A stretch of DNA of 64,000 nt from an uncultured Roseobacter sp. (GCA_947488305.1 CANKZM010000002.1:186001-250000); one strand, 5' to 3'. Numbered from the stretch's first letter, positions 1 through 8,583 are shown. Numbers and translations are program-made. The notes: generated by a model from the sequence alone, not told the origin.

Positions 1-876
1 TCCGGTCTTGTGATAATCGGTCCGCTCTGCGTCTTCAAATGCCTCTTCCCATGCTTCGGGCGAGACTTCCATTGGGATTGCCGGGTAACCGTCAGTAAAG
101 ATCTCCAGGCTTTTCACGTCCGACTTTGGGCGCGTTTCATCTATCAGATCGCTGAGCGTAACCTTGGTTCCGTTCATGGTGCCGAATGCCAACGGCCCGG
201 TTCCGTTTCCGAATTCGTATTGTTTCTTGATCCCGTCCCGTAGAAATCGTTCGACGGTTGACGCGCAGGCCTGAAGGTTGGTCGCGATGACAACCTCCTT
301 GATTAGGAGACGAACTTCTTCTGTCGAAAACACGTTCTCGGAAATGGTCGTGTCGAGGCCCAGCATGATCGCGCGACGGGTGGCATGTTCGGTTTCGTCG
401 CCACTTTCAAATCTGGTACGCAGCACTCGAAAAATCCGTACGCGTGCTTCGGTAGAAACCGTGTCGATTTCCTTCTGATGAAGTAAAACCTCGTTGCCGT
501 TTATCCGGATGCCTGTGTCCCCCAAGATGAGAAACCTCCACTCTGTTCCGCAGTCCAGCACAGCGGCAAGCGTGGTGGAGGGTGGGATGGACAACCCAAA
601 CGGCGCGGTGCGGTCGTGGAGTGCAGCAGACAAGCGGTCGATAATGTCCTCACCGTCAAAACATCTGACCTCGGGATCAGCTACCAGAGCAGCCATTGCT
701 TCTGCGACTGTCAGTGCTGCCAGCCGGCCGGCCGACACCCCGTTGACCATTGTGCCAAGCGCGTCGGTCGCTCCATCGAAGACCCCGAACACAACTCCGG
801 GCACAACAAGAGGCACATCATCTCCCGGCCGGGATCCGTGGCGATATTTCGACTGGTTGAGAAGCTCGATACGCAC
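1..876 (-). CDS. PPM/PP2C-like phosphatase domain protein, 3' end outside window
   Basis: The frame is open for 292 codons from a GTG at 876 to the window edge, so the C-terminus is missing. It shows the spaced motifs of PPM/PP2C metal-dependent phosphatases: FDGATD (residues 33-38), TTLAAVL (101-107), LGD (118-120) and a late TDG (261-263) in the place of the last metal-binding aspartate. No signal peptide or membrane segment is visible, so it should be cytoplasmic. GAGGAT lies 6 bases before the GTG and overlaps the stop of the upstream permease gene, so it is probably the last gene of the ABC operon. Its substrate, protein or small phosphoester, is unknown. The family call is from motifs only. 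Confidence 0.7.
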   Translation of the reverse strand, partial: MRIELLNQSKYRHGSRPGDDVPLVVPGVVFGVFDGATDALGTMVNGVSAGRLAALTVAEAMAALVADPEVRCFDGEDIIDRLSAALHDRTAPFGLSIPPSTTLAAVLDCGTEWRFLILGDTGIRINGNEVLLHQKEIDTVSTEARVRIFRVLRTRFESGDETEHATRRAIMLGLDTTISENVFSTEEVRLLIKEVVIATNLQACASTVERFLRDGIKKQYEFGNGTGPLAFGTMNGTKVTLSDLIDETRPKSDVKSLEIFTDGYPAIPMEVSPEAWEEAFEDAERTDYHKTG

Positions 877-885
877 GTCAGATCC

Positions 886-2547
886 TCAGACAAAGGTGGA
901 TTCCCGGTTTTCGGCATATCGGAAAACCGCGAAGACACAGATTCCTGTGCAGAAGAGCAATACCGTCGAAAACGCCGCTGCCAGCCCGAATTCACCATCA
1001 AGAACTGCGAGGTAGATCTGAACCGGCATGGTGACTGTACCGGAATCGTACAGGATCAGCGTCCCCGACAGCTCATTGATGGCTGTGATAAACCCCATCA
1101 GCGAACCTACGATAAGGCCGGGGATAATCAGGGGGATCGTGACTTGTACAAAGGCCGTTAGGGGCGGTGCGCCGAGATTGATCGCAGCTTCTTCCATGGA
1201 CGGCTTTATCTGCCGCAGGCTCGACGTTGTGGAACGCACGCCATAGGGTAGGCGGCGAATAAAATAGAGAAGGATCAGCAACGTGGCCACCGAAATCCCG
1301 CTGAATGCACCTGAGCGGAAAGTGGTGACAAAGCCGATCGCCATGACAACTCCGGGAACCAGATAGGGCACCATCATCAGGAAATCGATTGCGCCGGAGG
1401 CTGCGGTTTCGCGTCGGACAATCACATAGCTGATGAGGGCCGAGAAGATCGTGATCAGCAATACGGCGCAGAGCGAGAACAGAAAGCTGTTGAAGATCGC
1501 ATCTGGCGCTGTTCTCCAGATGCGCAGGTAGCTTTCGAAGCCGAATCCGCCCACGAAAACGGGGCCGTTAGTTTTCAGGAATGACGTGTAGACGACCACA
1601 AAGGTCGGCAGCATCGCAATCAGGACCGTACCGTGACAAAAGACGTGCACGGCCCAATTGCGCCAACCCGTCAGGTGTTGCCGTACCGGCAAGTTGGTCA
1701 GGCTGCTGGCGTAGCGACGGCGGGAAAGGATGCGGCGCTGCGCGAGAAGGGCCAGCATAGAGATCGCCATCATGATCATCGATACGGTCACCGCCATGGT
1801 CGGCAAGCCACCCAGTTCAGATCGGTAAGCGGAAAAAGCGATGGTCGACAACGTGCGAAATCCGCGTCCTAGGATAGCAGGAGTCCCGAAGTCGGCGATG
1901 GCCAACACGAAACAGATAATCGCCCCGGTGCTCACGGCCGGAAAAACCAGAGGCAGCGTCACCTTTCGGAATCGCTGCAATGGTGTGCAGCCCAAACTTT
2001 CCGCCGCGTCTTCGAAGGATTTGTTCACTGCATTCAAAGCGGTCTGCGTCATCAGGAAGACAAAAGGAAAGAATTTCAACGTGAAGACAAGGATGATCCC
2101 GCCTGCGCCGTAGATGGTTGGCGTTTCTATCCCGATGTATTGAAACGCGTTTGTGACAAACCCGTTTGCGCCCAGCATCATAATCCACGCGTAGGCCCCG
2201 ATGAAAGGGGGTGCGACAAGCACGAGAATTGCGAGCGTCGAAATCCACGCCCGGCCCCAAATGTGAAAGCGCGCTGCGAAAAAGGCCAGTGGTATGCCAA
2301 GCAGACAAGCCCCTAGCGTGCCCAGCAGGCCTACGAACATCGTGTTTTTCAGCCCTTTGACGTAGTAATTGCGCGTAAAGACCTCGACATAATTTGCCAG
2401 CGTCCATGCACCGGTATCAGCGTCGACAAAGCTGAGCGAGAGCACCCGCAGGATCGGCAGGATCAGCAGAACTGCAAGCATGGCAACAATCAGAATTGTC
2501 ACCCCGGTCCAAAAATCGACCCGGCGCGGAAGAAGGCGGCCCGCCAT
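886..2547 (-). CDS. ABC transporter permease, FbpB/PhnV-like two-domain type
   Basis: This 553-residue inner-membrane permease has two homologous halves of about six transmembrane segments each, as in FbpB/AfuB permeases where one polypeptide supplies both membrane domains. Each half carries an EAA-type loop (EDAAESLGC near residue 180 and EEAAINLGA near 450) that docks on the ATPase. Its ATG overlaps the stop of the ATPase gene by one base (TGATG), indicating translational coupling. It works with the ATPase at 2547-3632 and the periplasmic protein at 3699-4682. Automatic annotation would say iron(III), but the same fold carries 2-aminoethylphosphonate and hexose phosphates in other systems, so the substrate is left open. 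Confidence 0.88.
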   Translation of the reverse strand: MAGRLLPRRVDFWTGVTILIVAMLAVLLILPILRVLSLSFVDADTGAWTLANYVEVFTRNYYVKGLKNTMFVGLLGTLGACLLGIPLAFFAARFHIWGRAWISTLAILVLVAPPFIGAYAWIMMLGANGFVTNAFQYIGIETPTIYGAGGIILVFTLKFFPFVFLMTQTALNAVNKSFEDAAESLGCTPLQRFRKVTLPLVFPAVSTGAIICFVLAIADFGTPAILGRGFRTLSTIAFSAYRSELGGLPTMAVTVSMIMMAISMLALLAQRRILSRRRYASSLTNLPVRQHLTGWRNWAVHVFCHGTVLIAMLPTFVVVYTSFLKTNGPVFVGGFGFESYLRIWRTAPDAIFNSFLFSLCAVLLITIFSALISYVIVRRETAASGAIDFLMMVPYLVPGVVMAIGFVTTFRSGAFSGISVATLLILLYFIRRLPYGVRSTTSSLRQIKPSMEEAAINLGAPPLTAFVQVTIPLIIPGLIVGSLMGFITAINELSGTLILYDSGTVTMPVQIYLAVLDGEFGLAAAFSTVLLFCTGICVFAVFRYAENRESTFV

Positions 2548-3632
2548 CAGAGCCGCGCCCCGGTCTCACCCTCTGCGAAGAGGATCAGTTCGTCGCGCGG
2601 CGCAGCAAAGATGACAGGGCTTCCGGGTGGCAGGTTGATGACTTTTGGATCAGGTCGGGACACGACTTTGAGCCGCTCGCCCTCCGCTGTAATTCCAAAG
2701 ACCTCCATCTCGCGGCCGATGAAACTTACCTCCTGTATTTTCGCCGGGATTGCGATGCTTGATGAGGGTGCTGTGCCATCGCCGGTAAATACCTGCAAGG
2801 TTTCTGGCCGGACGGCAGCGACAAGCGGCCCGTCTGAAGGCTTGGTAGCCTGACCGTCGATTTCGGTATCGGCAGAACGTAGAACTAACCGGCCCTCTTG
2901 CCTGTCCACCGCCAGGAAATTATTGGCACCCACAAAACTCGCCACGAAGCGATTGGCAGGCTTGAGATAGATGTCGAGCGGTCCGGCGGCTTGTTGGATA
3001 ACACCCTGGAACATCACGCAGACGATGTCGGACATCGCCAAAGCTTCTTCCTGATCGTGGGTCACATAGATGGTTGTAATGCCAAGTTCCTGCTGAATGC
3101 GACGCAGTTCGCCCCGCAAATCGACGCGGAGCTTTGCGTCCAAGTTTGAAAGCGGCTCGTCCATCAGCAGGACTTTTGGCTTGATGACGATCGCGCGCGC
3201 CAGACCCACCCGTTGCTGCTGACCGCCGGACAATTCGTGCGGCATACGCTTCGCATAAGGGGTCAGTTGCACGGTTTCCAATACTTCGGCGACGCGCGCG
3301 GTAATATCCCGTGAAGACATCTTGCGTTGCTTCAGGCCGAAGGCAACGTTGTCCTCAACAGAGAGATGTGGAAATACCGCGTAGTCCTGAAAGACCATGC
3401 CGACGTCACGGCGATGGGCTGGCAGGTTCTCGATATGCTCGCCATCTATCGCAATTCGACCGGCGGTTTGCTCGTGGAACCCCGCGATTGTCCTGAGCAA
3501 CGTGGTCTTGCCACAACCTGATGGACCCAGGAGCGTGTAGAACGCACCTGACGGGATCGAGATATCGATATTCTCTAGTGCGACGGTCTGGTCATAGAGT
3601 TTTCGTAGGCCGGTAATATCAACCGAAGCCAT
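2547..3632 (-). CDS. ABC transporter ATP-binding protein, FbpC/PotA-like
   Basis: This 361-residue ATPase energises the neighbouring permease. Walker A is GPSGCGKTT (near residues 37-45), the ABC signature is LSGGQQQR, Walker B is LLMDEPLSNLD, and the switch histidine lies in VTHDQEEA. A C-terminal TOBE-like region of about 120 residues follows, typical of the FbpC/PotA/UgpC subgroup. It sits between the binding-protein and permease genes in one operon and overlaps the permease start by one base. A strong hairpin lies between it and the binding-protein gene. Family assignment is secure; substrate is not given by the ATPase. Confidence 0.92.
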   Translation of the reverse strand: MASVDITGLRKLYDQTVALENIDISIPSGAFYTLLGPSGCGKTTLLRTIAGFHEQTAGRIAIDGEHIENLPAHRRDVGMVFQDYAVFPHLSVEDNVAFGLKQRKMSSRDITARVAEVLETVQLTPYAKRMPHELSGGQQQRVGLARAIVIKPKVLLMDEPLSNLDAKLRVDLRGELRRIQQELGITTIYVTHDQEEALAMSDIVCVMFQGVIQQAAGPLDIYLKPANRFVASFVGANNFLAVDRQEGRLVLRSADTEIDGQATKPSDGPLVAAVRPETLQVFTGDGTAPSSSIAIPAKIQEVSFIGREMEVFGITAEGERLKVVSRPDPKVINLPPGSPVIFAAPRDELILFAEGETGARL

Positions 3633-3665
3633 CCTGCCACCTGTATGTCACGGGAAGGAAAATGA

Positions 3666-3689
3666 GCCGCGCGCGCGAGGGCGCGCGGC
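3666..3689 (-). repeat. GC-rich hairpin between binding-protein and ATPase genes
   Basis: GCCGCGCGC (3666-3674) and GCGCGCGGC (3681-3689) form a perfect 9-bp stem with a 6-base loop. It lies just after the stop of the substrate-binding protein gene and before the ATPase gene, with no T-run. Hairpins at this place in binding-protein operons often stabilise the upstream mRNA so that more binding protein than membrane subunits is made. That role is inferred here. Confidence 0.65.
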
Positions 3690-3698
3690 CAAGTGAAT

Positions 3699-4682
3699 TT
3701 ACTGTACGTCGAGGACCATGTCCTGCCAGGCTTCGACGAGGCGGGCGCGGTTATCGGCGGCCCAGGCTGCGTCGTACCCAACGGAATTCACCTCGGGCAA
3801 GGGCACCAATGCGGGGTTGGAACCTACGTCAGAACGGACGGGGCGACGACCTTGTTCTGCGACGACTGCCTGCGCCTCTGCCGAGAGCATGAAATCGATA
3901 AAGGACTTGCCGTTGTCCGCGTTAGGAGCGCCTGCGATCAAGGCCATGGCATCGGGTGCGATGGCGGTTCCCTCTGCAGGATAGACGATCTGAACCGGCC
4001 CGCCGCCTTCGACATAGCGCAAAGCTGCGTCCTCAAGTGTGACACCAACCGCCAACTCGCCATCATTGACAAAACGGGGCACCGCACCGGAGCTGTCGGA
4101 GAGAACGAAGTTGCTTAGCAGCCCCTTGTACGTCTCCCAACCGGCTTCTTCGCTGCCGAATGCCTGTAGAACGGTGGCCAGCTGGATATACGCAGAACCA
4201 GATGCTTCGGCCTTCGCAGATGAAACCATGTCATCATAGCTCGGATCGGCGAGCGCAGCCCAGCTATCAGGGACAGGTTTGCCATCTAGCTTGCCCTCGT
4301 TGACGATCAAGACCATGACAACCGCGGTGAACGGGGTCCACATATCGCTTTGCTTCATCCCGTCTGCCAGCATATCCGAGCCAGCCGCCTCATAGGCTTC
4401 AAAAAGGTCCGGATTGAAGTCGATGACGGTGCCATCGACGCTCCACAACACATCGCCTTGCGGGTTATCCGCTTCGGCGGTGAGACGGTTCAAAAGCTCA
4501 CCTGACCCCGCCTTAATGATTTCGACAGAGGTCCCGGTCTTCTCCTCGTACATCGGGACAAGCGCATCGATAAAGTTCTGCGGGACAGCAGTGTAGACTG
4601 TGACGCTGCCATCGGCCAACGCTGTGGTCGCACTCAATGCGAAAGCAGCCGACACCGCGAGTTTTTGAAACCGGTTCTTCAT
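3699..4682 (-). CDS. Periplasmic substrate-binding protein of FbpA/PhnS-like class
   Basis: First gene of the transporter operon (327 residues). The start at 4682 is preceded by GGGAGA and gives a clean signal peptide (MKNRFQKLAVSAAFALSA, cleavage after TALA). The mature protein starts GSVTVYTAVP, the first strand of this class-D binding-protein group. True ferric-binding FbpA proteins hold iron with two adjacent tyrosines in the C-terminal half. Here the equivalent stretch (VTLEDAALRYVEGG) has a single tyrosine and no YY pair. The protein could therefore bind something other than Fe(III), such as a phosphonate or phosphoester. About 250 bases without a gene separate it from znuB. Confidence 0.85.
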   Translation of the reverse strand: MKNRFQKLAVSAAFALSATTALADGSVTVYTAVPQNFIDALVPMYEEKTGTSVEIIKAGSGELLNRLTAEADNPQGDVLWSVDGTVIDFNPDLFEAYEAAGSDMLADGMKQSDMWTPFTAVVMVLIVNEGKLDGKPVPDSWAALADPSYDDMVSSAKAEASGSAYIQLATVLQAFGSEEAGWETYKGLLSNFVLSDSSGAVPRFVNDGELAVGVTLEDAALRYVEGGGPVQIVYPAEGTAIAPDAMALIAGAPNADNGKSFIDFMLSAEAQAVVAEQGRRPVRSDVGSNPALVPLPEVNSVGYDAAWAADNRARLVEAWQDMVLDVQ

Positions 4683-4931
4683 ATTTTTCTCCCTGGATGT
4701 TTCTTGTGCGCTGGAAGTGGCGCCGCACAAATTTATTATTTCTTAAACAATTCACTGGAGCAAACGGGTAGCCGCCTGTCAAACAATTTGTTCGCTGACC
4801 ACGGCAGTACGGTGAAGCTTTGATGGTCGATTCTATGGCATGGTGACCGACCTAAATGGTCAACACTCGCGACAACTAGGCGTCTAACTTGGGCGCCCCA
4901 AAAAAAGTTGTATCGAGAAATCGATCGAGTC

Positions 4932-5726
4932 TCACCGCATAGGTTCGAATTTCCTGATGACGCTGGACGCAAGGAACACCAGTGCTGCGACGCAGACGAT
5001 CGATGGGCCTGCGGGCGTATCGAGGACATAAGCTGTCCGCAAGCCGACAATTGCGGACAGCATGCCGATCATGCCAGCGGCAACGGCCATCCCTTCAGGT
5101 GTTCTTGACAACTGCCGGGCCGCTGCGGCGGGGATGATCAGCATAGCAGCGATCAGCAGGACTCCCACGACCTTGATCGCTACGGCAACCGTTATGGCAA
5201 GCGCAAGGGTCAGAACAAGTTGCTCACGTTTGGGGTCGATCCCGCTTGCATGCGCCAGATCTTCATTCAGTGTTGATGTCAGCAGAGCCGACCAGCGCCA
5301 GCCGATCAAGGCAACGACGAGTGTCGCGCCGGCCCAGATGATTGCAAGGTCTCCTCGTGACACGGCAAGGATGTCACCAAAGAGGTAAGCCATCAAATCA
5401 ATCCGCACACCGGAGATGAAGGATACTGCGACAAGCCCGAAGGCAAGCGCTGAATGGGCTAGAACCCCGAGCAATGTATCCATCGCATACCCTCGCCCGG
5501 AGAGGACGCTGACAGTCAGTGCCATCAGCAGGGCCACGGCCATTGTGCCAACGAATATCGACATCGAGAACGCCAGCGATAGTGCGACGCCGAGGATCGC
5601 AGCATGGGCCGTCGCATCACCGAAGTAGGCCATGCGTCGCCAAACAACGAAACACCCTAGAGGAGCTGCGGCGATAGCAACCCCGATCCCGGCCAGAGCC
5701 GCACGAACCATGAAATCGTCAAGCAT
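4932..5726 (-). CDS. znuB: Zinc ABC transporter permease ZnuB
   Basis: This 264-residue inner-membrane protein of the ABC-3 (ZnuB/MntB) family has about eight hydrophobic segments and starts MLDDFMVRAALAGIG. It forms the channel through which ZnuC-driven transport moves zinc delivered by ZnuA. Its ATG overlaps the last base of the znuC stop codon, so the pair is translationally coupled. The order zur-znuC-znuB, divergent from znuA, is the common alphaproteobacterial zinc locus and makes zinc far more likely than manganese. Confidence 0.93.
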   Translation of the reverse strand: MLDDFMVRAALAGIGVAIAAAPLGCFVVWRRMAYFGDATAHAAILGVALSLAFSMSIFVGTMAVALLMALTVSVLSGRGYAMDTLLGVLAHSALAFGLVAVSFISGVRIDLMAYLFGDILAVSRGDLAIIWAGATLVVALIGWRWSALLTSTLNEDLAHASGIDPKREQLVLTLALAITVAVAIKVVGVLLIAAMLIIPAAAARQLSRTPEGMAVAAGMIGMLSAIVGLRTAYVLDTPAGPSIVCVAALVFLASSVIRKFEPMR

Positions 5727-6475
5727 TACTCTGCAGCCTCAGTGTGGTCATGGTGTTGGTCGCCGTGATCATGCTCGTGATCGTGTTCATGACGGTAGAG
5801 CGCAAGCGCACCACCGGTGCCTGTCCCGAAAAGAGCACGATATTCCGGCGCGGATGCAACAACTGCCGGAGTGCCTTCGCAGCAGACGTGCCCGTTGAGG
5901 CAGATGACGCGGTCAGAGGCGCTCATCACCACGTGCAATTCATGGCTGATCATTAGAACGGCGCAGCCCGTGTTTTGCCTTACCGTTTCGATCTGTTGGT
6001 AGAAGGAGGCCGACCCTCGCTGGTCCAGTCCTTGCGTGGCCTCGTCCAACAGCAACAGATCAGGTTTTCCGATCAGGGCGCGTGCCAGCAATACGCGCTG
6101 AAACTGTCCACCCGAGAGTTGCGACAACTGCGCGTGCGGCAAGTCCGGCACACCGGCCTTCGTAAGCGCCTGATCGATATCTGATGCAGTGACACCGCCC
6201 GGCAGTTTCAAAAACCGTGAAACTGTGATGGGCAGTGTTTCGTCAACATGAAGCTTTTGCGGAACATATCCGATCTTTACGCCGTGCCCTCGTTCGACGC
6301 GACCTTTGTAAGGTTTCACAGCACCGATGATGGCACGCAAAAGACTTGTTTTGCCGGAGCCATTCGGTCCGACGATCGTCACGATCTCGCCCGGATCGAT
6401 GCGCAAAGACACATGCGACAAAACAGTTCTTGCGCCGTAGCGAACGCTTAAGTCGGCAACGCTTACAAGGCTCAT
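5726..6475 (-). CDS. znuC: Zinc ABC transporter ATP-binding protein ZnuC
   Basis: This 249-residue ATPase has Walker A GPNGSGKTS (near residues 36-44), signature LSGGQFQR, Walker B LLLDEATQGLD and a switch histidine in ISHELH. The C-terminal tail is rich in His-Asp-Glu pairs (HEHDHEHDHGDQHHDH), as often seen in ZnuC, and could sense or buffer cytoplasmic zinc. The gene starts inside the end of zur (4-base ATGA overlap) and ends inside the start of znuB, so regulator and transporter are co-transcribed. Confidence 0.94.
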   Translation of the reverse strand: MSLVSVADLSVRYGARTVLSHVSLRIDPGEIVTIVGPNGSGKTSLLRAIIGAVKPYKGRVERGHGVKIGYVPQKLHVDETLPITVSRFLKLPGGVTASDIDQALTKAGVPDLPHAQLSQLSGGQFQRVLLARALIGKPDLLLLDEATQGLDQRGSASFYQQIETVRQNTGCAVLMISHELHVVMSASDRVICLNGHVCCEGTPAVVASAPEYRALFGTGTGGALALYRHEHDHEHDHGDQHHDHTEAAE

Positions 6476-6987
6476 GGATCGGCCTTCTCTGCACAGCTTG
6501 GGCAGATCCCTTCCGCCTCAACAACGGTCCGTTCAATCCGAAAGCCTGTGGCGCGGGCCGCCTCTCCCAGTGCACCGCGCGCCGGGGAGGACTGTGTCTC
6601 GGCCACAGCTTCGCAAAGACGGCAGATCATGAAGGCTGGCGTATGGGACGTGCTGGGGTGCGCGCATGCGATGAAGGCATTCAGCCGCTCAATCTTATGC
6701 GCAAACCCGTTCGCGACCAAAAAGTCCAGCGCACGATATGCCACGGGCGGTTGTGACCCAAACCCACTCTCTCGAAGCCGATCGAGAATCGTGTAGGCCC
6801 CAAGAGCCCGGTGCTCTTGCAACAGGATCTCAAGCACCTTTCGGCGAACGGGCGTAAAGCGAAGACCATCTTCAGCACAACGGTCCTCGGCGGCGGTGAG
6901 CGTATCACTCACACAGGCACCATGGTCATGGTGCAAAAACCCCAGAGGGCCGGCGCTTTCGTTTTCTGAATTGCCATCACTTGTCAT
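6472..6987 (-). CDS. zur: Zinc uptake regulator Zur, Fur family
   Basis: This 171-residue Fur-family repressor has an N-terminal winged helix (FTPVRRKVLEILL, then a PPVAYRALDFLVANGFAHKIERL recognition region) and a C-terminal domain with the two structural-zinc pairs ICRLC and CPSC. An extra 30-residue N-terminal stretch contains HHDHGAC. With zinc bound it should repress znuA and its own operon. The start codon lies within a Zur-like box (6986-7000), so autorepression would block the initiation region directly. No good Shine-Dalgarno sequence precedes the ATG, so a slightly shorter protein is possible. Confidence 0.92.
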   Translation of the reverse strand: MTSDGNSENESAGPLGFLHHDHGACVSDTLTAAEDRCAEDGLRFTPVRRKVLEILLQEHRALGAYTILDRLRESGFGSQPPVAYRALDFLVANGFAHKIERLNAFIACAHPSTSHTPAFMICRLCEAVAETQSSPARGALGEAARATGFRIERTVVEAEGICPSCAEKADP

Positions 6988-7031
6988 GTTATCACATTTC
7001 GTCTATCCGATGTGTAATGTTATATAATCAC
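6981..7031 (+). promoter_or_regulatory. Divergent zur/znuA promoter region with two Zur-box-like elements
   Basis: Two AT-rich elements resemble the alphaproteobacterial Zur box (GAAATGTTATA and its mirror). One is ATGTTATCACATTTC at 6986-7000. The other is TGTAATGTTATATAATCAC at 7013-7031, with the palindromic core TTATATAA. The second contains TATAAT (7023-7028), a possible -10 for znuA, so a bound repressor would cover it. One box faces each gene. Elements were matched by eye, not scored. Confidence 0.6.
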
Positions 7032-7043
7032 GTGGAGACCCCG

Positions 7044-8099
7044 ATGTCCAGAAAGCTTCTCACCCTCACCCTGTCGGCCGCATTGATGGGCGGGACAGCG
7101 TCTGCTGAGACGCCACGGGTCGCTGTAGACATTGCGCCAGTGCATTCATTGGTTGCAAGGGTCATGGACGGCGTCGGCACGCCTTCTCTGATCGTAAAGC
7201 CTGGCACCAGTCCGCATGAATATAGCCTGCGCCCCTCCGAGGCGGCAGCCTTGCAGGATGCGGACCTTGTGTTCTGGATAAGCCCCGACCTGACGCCTTG
7301 GCTGGCGGATACGATAGAGACGTTGGCACCGGACGCTGCGGTGACTGAACTGCTTGAAACGGATGGAACCATCGAATTGGAGTTTCGGGAGAATGCGCTG
7401 TTTGAAGCACATGATCACGACGACCATGAAGAGGACCACGACGATCACGAAGACCATGAGGATCACGCCAAAGACGGGCACGACGCCCATGATAACGATC
7501 ATGACAAAGAGGCCGATGACGATCACGGGCATGACGAACATGGACACGATGATCATGACGAGGCAGGGCATGACGGCCATCACCATGGAGCGCATGACCC
7601 ACATGCGTGGCTGTCCCCCCAAAACGCTATGACTTGGCTCAATGTGATCGCTGGCCAGCTTTCGGCAGCAGACCCCGACAACGCAGGTGCTTACTTTGCC
7701 AATGCGGCAGCTGGCCGTTCTGAAATCGACAAGTTGATTGAAGAAGTGACCGTAGCCCTTGATCCGGTGCGTGGCGGCCAATTTATCGTTTTTCACGATG
7801 CCTATCAGTATTTTGAGGCAGATTTCGATTTCCGCGCGGCGGGGGCGATTTCGCTCAGCGATGCGTCGGATCCAAGCCCTGCACGCATTGCGGAAATTCA
7901 GGAACGGATCGCTGAGCAAAACATCGATTGTGTTCTTGCTGAACCGCAATTTAATCCCGGACTCGTAGAAACGGTGCTCGACGGTACTGATGCGCAAATG
8001 GGAATTCTAGACCCGCTTGGCTCCGGTCTGGAACCGGGACCCGCGCTTTACCCGCAATTAATCCGGAACCTGTCAACCGCGCTTGCAGCCTGTATGTAA
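7044..8099 (+). CDS. znuA: Zinc ABC transporter substrate-binding protein ZnuA
   Basis: This 351-residue periplasmic zinc-binding protein starts at 7044, with GGAG eight bases upstream, and has a signal peptide ending in TASA (residues 1-21). Expected zinc ligands are H58 (SPHEY), H187 (DPHAW) and the histidine of VFHDAYQYF. Between the first two lies a long His/Asp/Glu-rich loop (about residues 123-184, over 20 histidines), the feature that separates ZnuA from manganese-binding relatives. The loop is longer than in many homologues and may scavenge zinc in seawater. It diverges from zur-znuCB and is probably controlled by the Zur boxes between them. Confidence 0.95.
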   Translation: MSRKLLTLTLSAALMGGTASAETPRVAVDIAPVHSLVARVMDGVGTPSLIVKPGTSPHEYSLRPSEAAALQDADLVFWISPDLTPWLADTIETLAPDAAVTELLETDGTIELEFRENALFEAHDHDDHEEDHDDHEDHEDHAKDGHDAHDNDHDKEADDDHGHDEHGHDDHDEAGHDGHHHGAHDPHAWLSPQNAMTWLNVIAGQLSAADPDNAGAYFANAAAGRSEIDKLIEEVTVALDPVRGGQFIVFHDAYQYFEADFDFRAAGAISLSDASDPSPARIAEIQERIAEQNIDCVLAEPQFNPGLVETVLDGTDAQMGILDPLGSGLEPGPALYPQLIRNLSTALAACM

Positions 8100-8136
8100 T
8101 AGGGGCCGGGGCTAAATACTGAGAGCGTAACGCTGC

Positions 8137-8564
8137 GTGTCACGCCTCTTCCTGGGTCTATCACTGACAATGATGTGCCTTGGTGGAGCCGCCAAGGCAC
8201 ATCCACATGTTATTGTTGATGCTTGGCCCAAGTATTATTTGGCGCAGGCGGACAACTGCAGGCGCTGCGGTTTTCCGGGACCTATGACGAATTCACCACG
8301 GTTTTTCGTTTTGATGCACTGAATTTGGATCAGAACGGTGATGGTCTGCTCAACGACGCGGACCGAATGGCAATCGTTGACGGGGAAACCAATTGGGACC
8401 CGGACGATAAGGGAGACGTTTACCTAGAAGTTTCCGGGCAAGTTATGGAATGTCCTACCATAGAGCGACATCCAGCAATGGGCCGCAGAACGACAGCGCA
8501 TGTTTCAAACTCTGATGGCGAGGGGCTTGGGAGGTGTGCAGCCCGGTGATCCGCTGGCGGTCTG
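8137..8564 (+). pseudogene. Decayed DUF1007 / NicO-type metal exporter remnant
   Basis: A GTG at 8137 opens a signal peptide (MSRLFLGLSLTMMCLGGAAKA) followed by HPHVIVDA, the start of mature DUF1007 proteins. The frame then shifts near 8221. The continuation (FGAGGQLQALRFSGTYDEF, then the DQNGDGLLNDAD segment) is read one base back, until homology is lost near 8459. In a third frame, 8473-8564 encodes QQWAAERQRMFQTLMARG and ends GDPLAV-stop. This looks like the periplasmic lead-in of the NicO/RcnA nickel-cobalt exporters that normally follow DUF1007. At least two frame changes plus loss of most of both genes mark a pseudogene. The NicO match is from memory of the family. Confidence 0.65.
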
Positions 8565-8583
8565 AAGAACCCAAGCCTAGCCG

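Noticed and set aside
616-1161. Long + strand frame over the phosphatase/permease junction
   Set aside because: It is antisense to the PP2C-like and permease genes, has no ribosome binding site and resembles no family.
4888-4910. TTGGG-CGC-CCCAA hairpin with an A7 run after znuB
   Set aside because: On the znuB strand the T-run precedes rather than follows the stem, so it does not form an intrinsic terminator.
7146-7997. 283-codon - strand frame inside znuA
   Set aside because: It is antisense to znuA; its runs of Val/Met/Ile arise from the complement of the His/Asp-rich loop, not from a membrane protein.
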